Assembly (NCBI RefSeq): GCF_001721645.1
Contig: NZ_CP017141.1
Location: 124,001 to 188,000, forward strand
Length of the DNA: 64,000 nt
Reading direction: 5' to 3'
Origin: Pedobacter steynii
GTDB lineage: Bacteria; Bacteroidota; Bacteroidia; Sphingobacteriales; Sphingobacteriaceae
In this document: one piece after another, positions 9,165 to 16,515 of the stretch
Layout: the number at the start of each line of letters is the position of its first letter
Numbering within the stretch: the stretch's first letter is position 1
The notes under the pieces: model-generated
What the model was told of the DNA's origin: nothing
Seen by the model: only the letters and a program-made list of their open reading frames with translations
The model's database searches: none
Translations under genes and position numbers: made by a program

Positions 9165-9188
9165 AACATTAAATGATCAGTTATTAAG

Positions 9189-10172
9189 ATGAAAAAAGCT
9201 TTATTACTATTCCTTTTAATTTGCATCCATCAGGGACTTCGTGCCCAACAGGACAGCCAGTTCACCCAATACCTCTTCAATGGGCTCCATATTAATCCGG
9301 CATATGCAGGGACGAAAGGGGATTATTACATTCAGTCTTTTTATCGTTCTCAATGGCAGGGCGTAACAGGTGCACCAAAATCCTTTTCCATCGCAGCCGA
9401 CGGATCCTTTTATGACGGTAATGTCGGACTTGGTTTAATTGTAGCCAATGATCAGATTGGTGCACAAACCAGTCTTACAGCCTTTGCAAATTATGCTTAT
9501 CATTTAAGGTTAAATGATGAGGGAAATGCAAACCTCTCCTTTGGATTGGCCGCAGGTATGATGCAAATGGGCCTTAATGGAAGGAAGTTGATCGAAATAA
9601 ACCCGGGAGATGGCGCCATCATGCCATACGCCTCACAAACCAAAATCTATCCGGATGCACGTTTCGGAATTTACTATTCCAGCAAGAAATATTTTGCGGG
9701 TATTTCGGCTACAAACCTGGTCGCCAGATATATGTCTGACAAAAACAGTAACGATTTTCTGGTACCAGTACCTGAACCTCATTTTTACTTCAGCGCAGGT
9801 GCATTGTTTCCGTTGAGTGATGACATCCACATCAAACCAAGTATTTTAGTTAAAGATGACATTAAAGGGCCAACCTCAGTTGATTTTAATGCCTTTTTTT
9901 TAATTAAGGAGCGCGTGTGGATCGGCAGCTTTTACAGAGGTTCTTACAACATACACAATCGCAACCTGCAGCAAAATCTGCCTGTTAACAATTCTATTGG
10001 TTTAATTACTGAAATATTTGCTACCCCGGATCTCAGAATCGGGTATTCTTACGACTATTCCCTTGGCAAACTCAGAGGTTATGGCAGTGGAAGTCATGAA
10101 ATTTCTGCCGGACTGTATATCAATAAGAAAGATTATAAAAAAACCAGGCTCACCCGGTGTTATGTCTTTTAA
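9189..10172 (+). CDS. PorP/SprF family outer-membrane protein
   Basis: A 327-residue outer-membrane beta-barrel. A signal peptide ('LLLFLLICIHQGLRAQQ') is followed by the family signature 'FTQYLFNGLHINPAYAG' and 'YRSQWQGVTGAPKSFS'. SprF is needed for surface delivery of SprB in Flavobacterium, and PorP acts in the Porphyromonas secretion system. Paralogues typically sit directly downstream of a gene with a type B sorting domain, as here. It probably anchors or translocates the preceding protein and perhaps its two companions. Confidence 0.92.
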   Translation: MKKALLLFLLICIHQGLRAQQDSQFTQYLFNGLHINPAYAGTKGDYYIQSFYRSQWQGVTGAPKSFSIAADGSFYDGNVGLGLIVANDQIGAQTSLTAFANYAYHLRLNDEGNANLSFGLAAGMMQMGLNGRKLIEINPGDGAIMPYASQTKIYPDARFGIYYSSKKYFAGISATNLVARYMSDKNSNDFLVPVPEPHFYFSAGALFPLSDDIHIKPSILVKDDIKGPTSVDFNAFFLIKERVWIGSFYRGSYNIHNRNLQQNLPVNNSIGLITEIFATPDLRIGYSYDYSLGKLRGYGSGSHEISAGLYINKKDYKKTRLTRCYVF

Positions 10173-10220
10173 ACAATTCAGCAATTACCTTGTTATAGTT
10201 ATCAGCTTACCTGTCCCTGT

Positions 10221-11351
10221 ATGGAACCTAAGATTGATATACTCATTACAGGAGGTGGACTGGCGGGATTAACCGCAGCAATCCATCTCTTAAAATCAGG
10301 ATTTCCAGTAACACTTATTGAAAAAAACACTTACCCTCATCATAAAGTATGTGGCGAATATATCTCGAATGAGGTTCTTCCCTACTTCGAATGGCTGGGT
10401 ATAGACATTCAGGACCTTCAGCCCAACCGGATTCAAAATTTCCAGATCTCTACCATTAAAGGCGACCATGTAAAAGCAAGCCTTCCCCTGGGCGGCTTTG
10501 GAATCAGCAGATATACCCTTGATGCCTTTCTCTACAAATATGCAGCACTAAATGGTTGTGTCTTCATCCATGAAACGGTCTCCGACATTACTTTCAAGGA
10601 AGATGAATTTCAGGTAAGCCTTTCGAACAAGCAGGTGATTCCAGCCAGAATTGTAATCGGGGCCTATGGTAAAAGAGATGCGCTGGATCAGAGGTTATCC
10701 AGGAGCTTCATTCAAAAGAAGTCGCCATGGCTTGCCATAAAGGGGCACTATGAAGGTTCTTTTCCCGATGGGCTCGTCGCCCTCCATACTTTTGAGGGTG
10801 GATATTGTGGTGTTTCCAAAATTGAAGACAACCGGATCAACATCTGTTATCTGGTAAATTATGCCTCCTTCAAATCCTACAAAAGCATTCCAGAACACAG
10901 AATGCAGGTGCTTTACAAAAATGAGCACCTAAGGAAAATCTTCGAAAATTCAACAATGATTTTCGACCAATCGATGGTGATCGGACAGATTTCCTTTGAA
11001 CGAAAAAAGGCTGTAGATCAACACATACTCATGATTGGAGATACCGCCGGATTGATCCACCCGCTCTGTGGAAATGGAATGGCAATGGCTGTACTTAGCG
11101 CTAAGATTTGTGTAGAGTCCATTATCTCCTATTTAGACGGAACAATTTCAAGTCGTCAGGAACTGGAAATACATTACCAGAATTTATGGAACAAACACTT
11201 TAACAGAAGGCTCATCACCGGAAAAATAATTGCCGGGATCCTGAGGAAGAAGCAACTCTCTTCCCGATTCTTACGTATCTTAATGAGGTTTCCATCCTTA
11301 TTACCACTACTGATTAAACAAACCCATGGAAAACCTATAATGAATAAATGA
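10221..11351 (+). CDS. FAD-dependent oxidoreductase of a type III PKS cluster
   Basis: A 376-residue flavoprotein of the geranylgeranyl-reductase/PHBH-like superfamily. The FAD-binding motif 'ITGGGLAGLTAAIHLLKSG' is at residues 9-27, with 'KVCGEYIS' after the second strand and the FAD-ribityl motif 'GDTAGLIHPLCGNGMAMAV' near residues 272-290. It could hydroxylate or reduce a lipid or polyketide intermediate. It is the first gene of a tight operon: its stop overlaps the methyltransferase start (ATGA). In Streptomyces the srs cluster combines a type III PKS, a methyltransferase and a flavoprotein hydroxylase to make methylated alkylquinones. The analogy is inference. Confidence 0.85.
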   Translation: MEPKIDILITGGGLAGLTAAIHLLKSGFPVTLIEKNTYPHHKVCGEYISNEVLPYFEWLGIDIQDLQPNRIQNFQISTIKGDHVKASLPLGGFGISRYTLDAFLYKYAALNGCVFIHETVSDITFKEDEFQVSLSNKQVIPARIVIGAYGKRDALDQRLSRSFIQKKSPWLAIKGHYEGSFPDGLVALHTFEGGYCGVSKIEDNRINICYLVNYASFKSYKSIPEHRMQVLYKNEHLRKIFENSTMIFDQSMVIGQISFERKKAVDQHILMIGDTAGLIHPLCGNGMAMAVLSAKICVESIISYLDGTISSRQELEIHYQNLWNKHFNRRLITGKIIAGILRKKQLSSRFLRILMRFPSLLPLLIKQTHGKPIMNK

Positions 11352-12061
11352 TGATAAATACCTCCCGAAGAAGTGAAGCAACAGAAATCATGGATAATTT
11401 TTCCATGGAGGGGGAAATATTGAGAGATGCCCTCGACAAAATTGCAGGAATCAACCGGCTTTTAGGAGGAAATAAAATCAGTATTCAGGGAGTGAATGCT
11501 TTGCTTAGGAGCGGCAAAGAGAGAGAGGAAATCAGAATTCTTGACGTCGGCTGTGGCAATGGAGATATGTTGAGGACATTGGCAGATTTTGCGATTAAAA
11601 AACAATTCAAATTCCATCTCACTGGCATAGATGCAAATTCCTTTACCATTGGTTATGCCCGGCAATTGTCTGAAAATTATGAAAATATTCATTTTCAATG
11701 TGCCGATATATTTGAGGAGATCCATTCGGAAAATAATTACGATCTCATTCTCTGCACCCTCACCCTCCACCACTTTAAAGATGAAGAGATCTTAAAGCTT
11801 ATCAGCAGTTTTAAAGAAAAATCAAGGCTGGGTATTGTAATTAATGATCTACAGCGCAGCGCCATTCCCTACTACCTGTTTACCGCGTTATGTTTTGTTT
11901 TCCGGCTCAATAAGATGTCGAAACAAGATGGACTGGTCTCCATTTTGAGAGGATTTAAGAAAGCTGACCTGCAGCAATACTCCAAACAATTAAATTTAAA
12001 AAATACCACCATCCGATGGAAATGGGCATTCCGCTACCTATGGATTATCCCTTCAATATGA
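11348..12061 (+). CDS. Class I SAM-dependent methyltransferase of the PKS cluster
   Basis: A 237-residue methyltransferase. SAM-binding motif I is 'ILDVGCGNGDMLRTLA' near residues 60-75, followed by the acidic 'LTGIDAN' at strand 2 and 'YDLILCTLTLHHFKDE' at motif IV. The likely substrate is the polyketide product or its ring hydroxyl, judged from the neighbours. The start overlaps the upstream stop by 4 bases, and its own stop overlaps the PKS start by 4 bases (ATGA), so the three genes are translationally coupled. Confidence 0.88.
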   Translation: MMINTSRRSEATEIMDNFSMEGEILRDALDKIAGINRLLGGNKISIQGVNALLRSGKEREEIRILDVGCGNGDMLRTLADFAIKKQFKFHLTGIDANSFTIGYARQLSENYENIHFQCADIFEEIHSENNYDLILCTLTLHHFKDEEILKLISSFKEKSRLGIVINDLQRSAIPYYLFTALCFVFRLNKMSKQDGLVSILRGFKKADLQQYSKQLNLKNTTIRWKWAFRYLWIIPSI

Positions 12062-13110
12062 GTGTAAAAATTAAAACGATTGCCAGGGCATTGCCTGCCT
12101 ATTCCAGGACTACAGAAGAGATCATTCCCTTTTTGGACGGATGGCTGTCCGGGCAAGAGGACCGGTTTATCAGAAAGGTAAAAAAGATCTTCGAAAATGC
12201 GATGGTCGACAAAAGATACTCGATCATGTCGCCGGAAGAAGTTTTCAGTAAGATCTCCTTTGAAGAAAGAAATGATATTTACATCAGAGAGAGCATCCGG
12301 CTTGGAACGGATTGTCTAAAGCTGGCTTTGGAAAAAGCCGACTGGAGTGCGGCAGATTTAGATTATATCATTACGGTGAGCTGTACAGGAGTGATGATCC
12401 CATCTATGGATGCTTACCTCATCAATAACTTAAAACTACGACAGGATATTGTACGCTTACCGGTTACCGAAATGGGTTGTGCTGCCGGAATCTCAGGAAT
12501 GATTTATGCCAGGAATTTTCTACAGGCAAATCCCGGAAAACGTGCAGCAGTAATTGCGGTAGAATCGCCAACTGCCACATTCCAGCTGAATGATTTTTCC
12601 ATGGCCAATATCGTGAGCGCTGCTATTTTTGGGGATGGTGCCGCCTGCGTGCTGATGTCTTCCGATCCTCGGGATGAAGGGCCCGAAATGATAGCAGACG
12701 AGATGTACCATTTCTACGATGCGACTCAGTTAATGGGTTTTCGCCTGCAGAATACGGGATTAACAATGGTACTGGATGTGGAGGTTCCGGAACAGATTGC
12801 TTTACATTTCTCTCAGATCATCCATCCTTTTCTGGCGAAACAAGGGTTAAGCATTGCAGAGATAGATCATCTGATCTTTCATCCCGGCGGAAAGAAAATC
12901 ATTCAGATCGTCGAAGAATTGTTTAGTCAGTCAGGGAAAAATATCAATGAGACTAAAGAAGTACTCCGGCAATATGGAAATATGTCAAGTGTCACCGTAC
13001 TCTATGTACTGGCCCGGTTTATGGATACCCGTCCTAAGAAAGGAGAACTTGGTCTGATGCTGAGTTTCGGACCGGGTTTTTCTGCTCAGAGAATATTATT
13101 AAAGTGGTAA
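12058..13110 (+). CDS. Type III polyketide synthase (chalcone/stilbene synthase family)
   Basis: A 350-residue homodimeric-type ketosynthase that extends an acyl starter with malonyl-CoA units and cyclises the chain. The full catalytic triad is visible: Cys141 in 'TEMGCAAGISGM', His275 in 'LIFHPGG' and Asn308 in 'YGNMSS'. The C-terminal loop 'SFGPGFS' is also present. I chose ATG 12058 over the ATG at 12016 because it overlaps the upstream stop as ATGA and gives the family's usual length. The starter is not known. The nearby carrier protein and ketosynthase suggest an acyl-ACP or long-chain starter, giving an alkylresorcinol- or pyrone-like product. Confidence 0.93.
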   Translation: MSVKIKTIARALPAYSRTTEEIIPFLDGWLSGQEDRFIRKVKKIFENAMVDKRYSIMSPEEVFSKISFEERNDIYIRESIRLGTDCLKLALEKADWSAADLDYIITVSCTGVMIPSMDAYLINNLKLRQDIVRLPVTEMGCAAGISGMIYARNFLQANPGKRAAVIAVESPTATFQLNDFSMANIVSAAIFGDGAACVLMSSDPRDEGPEMIADEMYHFYDATQLMGFRLQNTGLTMVLDVEVPEQIALHFSQIIHPFLAKQGLSIAEIDHLIFHPGGKKIIQIVEELFSQSGKNINETKEVLRQYGNMSSVTVLYVLARFMDTRPKKGELGLMLSFGPGFSAQRILLKW

Positions 13111-13137
13111 ATTAGCAGATTAATTATAGAAAAAGAC

Positions 13138-13584
13138 ATGAATACAGCAGAATTACTTAGCCACTTACCTTATACCAAGCCATTTTTATTTGTTGATGAG
13201 TTGCAGCACATTGATGAAAACAGTGTGAAAGGATCTTATACCTTTTCTAAAGATCTTGATTTTTATAAAGGTCATTTCAAGGACCAGCCGGTAACTCCAG
13301 GTGTGATCTTAACGGAAACAATGGCTCAGATTGGTTTGGTTTGCCTGGGTATCTACTTAACAGCAACAGCTGTTGGTGGTGTTCCCGGACATGTGATGCT
13401 GACTTCGACCGCCATCGATTTCATGAAGCCCGTTTTCCCGGGAGAGAAAGTAACTGTAACCGCAGAAAAGGTATACTTCCGTTTTAAAAAATTAAACTGT
13501 ACCGTACAAATGACAAATGAAGCAGGCGAGGTCGTTTGTAAAGGAACGATTGCAGGAATGGTAACCAATAAAATGAATGCTTAA
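13138..13584 (+). CDS. FabZ/FabA-like hotdog dehydratase of the PKS cluster
   Basis: A 148-residue hotdog-fold protein. The signature 'GHFKDQPVTPGVILTE' holds the expected catalytic His46 and Glu60, in the positions of the HFPGxPVxPGVL...E motif of FabZ. It would dehydrate a 3-hydroxyacyl-ACP. A dedicated copy inside this operon suggests it acts on the carrier protein encoded downstream. Its stop overlaps the ketosynthase start by 8 bases (13577-13584). No ketoreductase gene is present in the cluster, so any 3-ketoacyl reduction must come from elsewhere. Confidence 0.85.
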   Translation: MNTAELLSHLPYTKPFLFVDELQHIDENSVKGSYTFSKDLDFYKGHFKDQPVTPGVILTETMAQIGLVCLGIYLTATAVGGVPGHVMLTSTAIDFMKPVFPGEKVTVTAEKVYFRFKKLNCTVQMTNEAGEVVCKGTIAGMVTNKMNA

Positions 13585-14854
13585 CAGGGTAGTCATAACG
13601 GGTTTGGGTATAGTTGCCCCAAATGGGCCTGAACTCGGCTCATTCCTGGAGGCGATGCGCCTGGGTCGTTCCGGAATCGCCCATGATCCGCAATTGAAAG
13701 AACTCCAGTTTTCCTGTCAGATTGCAGGAAAACCATTTCTCTCTGAAGAACGGATTGCCCGCTATTTCTCGGAGCTGGAACTAAAAAACTTTAACAGCTC
13801 CGGGATTTTATATGGTGTAATTGCTGCCATGGATGCCTGGAGGGACGCGGGATTAAGTACAGAAGCCACAGAAGAACCGGACTGGGACAGTGGGACCATT
13901 TTTGGAGCCGGCAGCTCCGGAGTTGATAAATTCAGAGAAGCAATTTATAAAATAGACGACTTGCAGGCCCGTAAACTGGGGAGTACCATTGTCATGCAAA
14001 CCATGGCGAGTGGCATCAGTGCCTATATTGGCGGGAAGCTTGGACTGGGCAATCAGGTCAGCACAAACTCTTCGGCTTGTACAACAGGCACAGAAAGCAT
14101 TTTAATGGCTTATGAGCGCATCAAATCAGGACAGGCAGTCCGAATGCTTACCGGTAGTACCAGCGATAGCGGGCCCTATATCTGGGCTGGATTCGATGCC
14201 ATGCGGGTATGCACATTCAAGCACAATGATTCTCCGGAACAAGGATCAAGACCCATGAGTGCCAGTGCCAGCGGTTTTGTTCCGGGAAGCGGCGCCGGGG
14301 CCCTGGTGCTGGAGTCATTGGAAAGCGCCCTGTCCAGAGGAGCGAGAATCTATGCAGAGGTTCTTGGAGGAAATATCAATTCCGGCGGGCAACGCGGTAA
14401 TGGCACGATGACTGCACCAAATACAATCGCCGTTCAACGTTGCATCACTGCTGCAGTTCATCAGGCCGGCATCCAGGCGGCCGACATCGATCTCATCAAC
14501 GGACACCTCACCGCGACTTCAAAAGATCCCATCGAAATCATGAACTGGAGTATGGCCCTGCAAAGATCAGGTCAGGATTTTCCCTATATCAATTCTTTAA
14601 AATCTATGGTTGGACATTGTTTAGGTGCAGCGGGAAGTATCGAATCTGTGGCCGCGGTGTTACAGTTACATCATGGATTTATAGCAGCAAACCTGAACTG
14701 TGAGGACATACATCCGGATATCTCTGCCTGCATAGATGCTGATAAAATACCCCGGAAGATGGTAGCTAAAGACATCAATATTATAGCCAAAGCAAGCTTT
14801 GGATTTGGAGATGTAAATGCCTGTATCATTTTAAAAAAACTTATTACTCCCTGA
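13577..14854 (+). CDS. Beta-ketoacyl-ACP synthase (KAS I/II type)
   Basis: A 425-residue thiolase-fold condensing enzyme. Cys168 ('TNSSACTTGTES'), His310 ('INGHLTATSKDP') and His347 ('KSMVGHCLGAAGS') form the Cys-His-His triad of decarboxylating KAS I/II enzymes. The usual 'HGTGT' is altered to 'GHLTAT', so it is a divergent, probably pathway-specific enzyme rather than the housekeeping FabF. It overlaps the dehydratase gene and sits 5 bases from the next ORF. It probably elongates an acyl chain on the cluster's own carrier protein. Confidence 0.9.
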   Translation: MLNRVVITGLGIVAPNGPELGSFLEAMRLGRSGIAHDPQLKELQFSCQIAGKPFLSEERIARYFSELELKNFNSSGILYGVIAAMDAWRDAGLSTEATEEPDWDSGTIFGAGSSGVDKFREAIYKIDDLQARKLGSTIVMQTMASGISAYIGGKLGLGNQVSTNSSACTTGTESILMAYERIKSGQAVRMLTGSTSDSGPYIWAGFDAMRVCTFKHNDSPEQGSRPMSASASGFVPGSGAGALVLESLESALSRGARIYAEVLGGNINSGGQRGNGTMTAPNTIAVQRCITAAVHQAGIQAADIDLINGHLTATSKDPIEIMNWSMALQRSGQDFPYINSLKSMVGHCLGAAGSIESVAAVLQLHHGFIAANLNCEDIHPDISACIDADKIPRKMVAKDINIIAKASFGFGDVNACIILKKLITP

Positions 14855-14904
14855 TCTGTTTGATAGGAGTAACAGGGGGATCGACTACTATTTCAAAAGA
14901 AAAC

Positions 14905-15159
14905 ATGGATAGACAATTATTACTCTCAAAATTAAAAACCATTGTTGCCAGCTATAGTCATGACAAGGATGCTTTAGAATACCTCAGCGAAACCACCGAT
15001 TTCACAAAAGACCTGAAAATCAATTCTGCCAATCTGGTGGATGTAGTACTGGATGTCGAAGAAGAGTTCGACATTGAAATAGACAATCTTTCTATGGAAC
15101 GTATGCTCAATATCAGCGCTGCTATAGAAATTATAGAAAGTAAACTGAAAGAGAAGTGA
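14905..15159 (+). CDS. Acyl carrier protein of the PKS cluster
   Basis: An 84-residue acidic four-helix carrier protein. The 4'-phosphopantetheine attachment site is Ser41 in 'DLKINSANLVDVVLD', where the canonical DSL is replaced by NSA. I prefer ATG 14905 because the alternative upstream start (14860) adds 15 residues not typical of the family. The stop codon overlaps the GTG start of the phosphopantetheinyl transferase (GTGA), so carrier and activating enzyme are co-translated. Confidence 0.88.
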   Translation: MDRQLLLSKLKTIVASYSHDKDALEYLSETTDFTKDLKINSANLVDVVLDVEEEFDIEIDNLSMERMLNISAAIEIIESKLKEK

Positions 15160-15623
15160 TCGGTAACGACATCGTTGACCTGCTGCAGGCAGATACAGAC
15201 AGCAACTGGCAGAGAAAAGGATATCTTTCAAAAGTTTTCTCAGCTGATGAGCAGGAGATGATCCGGCAGTCGGCCAATCCTTGTCAGCTGGTCTGGCTGT
15301 TATGGAGCATGAAAGAAGCCGCGTATAAGGTTCATTCCAGAAGAAAAAACTGGCATGTTTTTGCTCCGGCAAAACTGCTTTGCAGCGAACTTAATATCCA
15401 TGGTCAGCTTGCGTCAGGTATTGTTATTTGTCAGCGGCACCGGTATTTTACGCAAAGCTCAGTCTGTACTGACTTTATCCATACCATTGCCAGTGAAAGC
15501 TTTCCCATACCACCGGTAAGAATTGAGATCAGTAGTTACGACCCCGCTGAGCGCAGTTACCGGAATACAGCACCGGCCACAGTTAGTCACCATGGCCGAT
15601 ACCTTGCCCTGGCTTATTTGTAG
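15156..15623 (+). CDS. 4'-phosphopantetheinyl transferase (AcpS-like)
   Basis: A 155-residue enzyme that would load phosphopantetheine onto the adjacent carrier protein. 'IGNDIVDL' at residues 2-9 corresponds to the Mg-binding G(I/V)D motif of AcpS, and 'WSMKEAAYK' at 50-58 is the WxxKEAxxK motif. GTG start, overlapping the ACP stop by 4 bases. Its end overlaps tail-to-tail with the exopolyphosphatase gene by 10 bases, which leaves no room for a conventional terminator. Confidence 0.88.
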   Translation: MIGNDIVDLLQADTDSNWQRKGYLSKVFSADEQEMIRQSANPCQLVWLLWSMKEAAYKVHSRRKNWHVFAPAKLLCSELNIHGQLASGIVICQRHRYFTQSSVCTDFIHTIASESFPIPPVRIEISSYDPAERSYRNTAPATVSHHGRYLALAYL

Positions 15624-16510
15624 TTCGATTGAACCAGATTCTCTTCAATCAAAAGGTTGATGATTCCATCAGCCATACCTACTTTAGGCACATAGATTTG
15701 TTTGATGCCTGTCCATTTCAACAATGTGATATAAATTTCACAAGCTGGAATAATTACGTCTGCACGATCCGGATTCAGACCAAAGACATTAATCCTTTCC
15801 TTTAAAGAATGTGCATTCAGATTGTTATATAGACCTTTCAATTTTAAGAATGACATTGGCATTCCTTCTTTTTCATCAGACATCCGGTAAAGTTTGTTGA
15901 TGTTTCCACCCGTACCTATGGCTGCAAGATTTTTTAGTGTTTTCGTATTTTCCTTCACCCACAATTTCATTTCCTCCCAGGTCTCTTCCCTGTCCTGGTT
16001 GTCCAGGATTCTGATCGTTCCGATGTCAAAAGATTTAGAGGCAATCGGAATGCGGTTTACAAATACAGAAAGCTCCGTACTTCCTCCACCTACATCAATA
16101 TACAGGTAACTTTTTTTGTTATCCAGGTTCTCTTCAATATGATTGGAATAAATGATATTGGCTTCTCTTTGTCCTTCGATAATTTCCAGATCAAGATCAG
16201 TTAATTTCTTTACTTTTTTGATGATATCGGTTCCATTTTCTGCTTCACGCATGGCGGAAGTAGCACAGGCCAGATATTTAGACACCTGATATACATCCAT
16301 CAGGTTTTTGAAAGCAGCCATTGTTTTTAACAGGTCTTCAGTTTTACGTTCCGAGATGCGGTGATCCAGGAAGGCATCATCTCCCAAACGTAAAGGAACC
16401 CGGATCAAAGTGTTTTTTTTGAAGCCAAAGCCTTCATCATTTTTCGTGATATCAGCAATTAATAACCTAACGGCATTTGACCCTATATCTATAGCAGCAT
16501 ATCTAAGCAT
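15614..16510 (-). CDS. Ppx/GppA family exopolyphosphatase
   Basis: A 298-residue ASKHA-fold phosphatase. The phosphate-1 loop is 'YAAIDIGSNAVRLLIADI' at residues 4-21, and the phosphate-2 loop 'YIDVGGGSTELSVF' is near 137-150. It is the short form, lacking the C-terminal HD-like domain of E. coli Ppx (513 residues). It releases phosphate from polyphosphate or acts on pppGpp; the pairing with ppk favours polyphosphate. It starts 5 bases after the ppk stop, in the same operon. Confidence 0.88.
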   Translation of the reverse strand: MLRYAAIDIGSNAVRLLIADITKNDEGFGFKKNTLIRVPLRLGDDAFLDHRISERKTEDLLKTMAAFKNLMDVYQVSKYLACATSAMREAENGTDIIKKVKKLTDLDLEIIEGQREANIIYSNHIEENLDNKKSYLYIDVGGGSTELSVFVNRIPIASKSFDIGTIRILDNQDREETWEEMKLWVKENTKTLKNLAAIGTGGNINKLYRMSDEKEGMPMSFLKLKGLYNNLNAHSLKERINVFGLNPDRADVIIPACEIYITLLKWTGIKQIYVPKVGMADGIINLLIEENLVQSNYK

Positions 16511-16515
16511 TGGCT

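Noticed and set aside
12016..12057. Upstream ATG for the type III PKS
   Set aside because: It would overlap the methyltransferase by 46 bases; the ATG at 12058 gives the common 4-base ATGA overlap and the usual 350-residue length.
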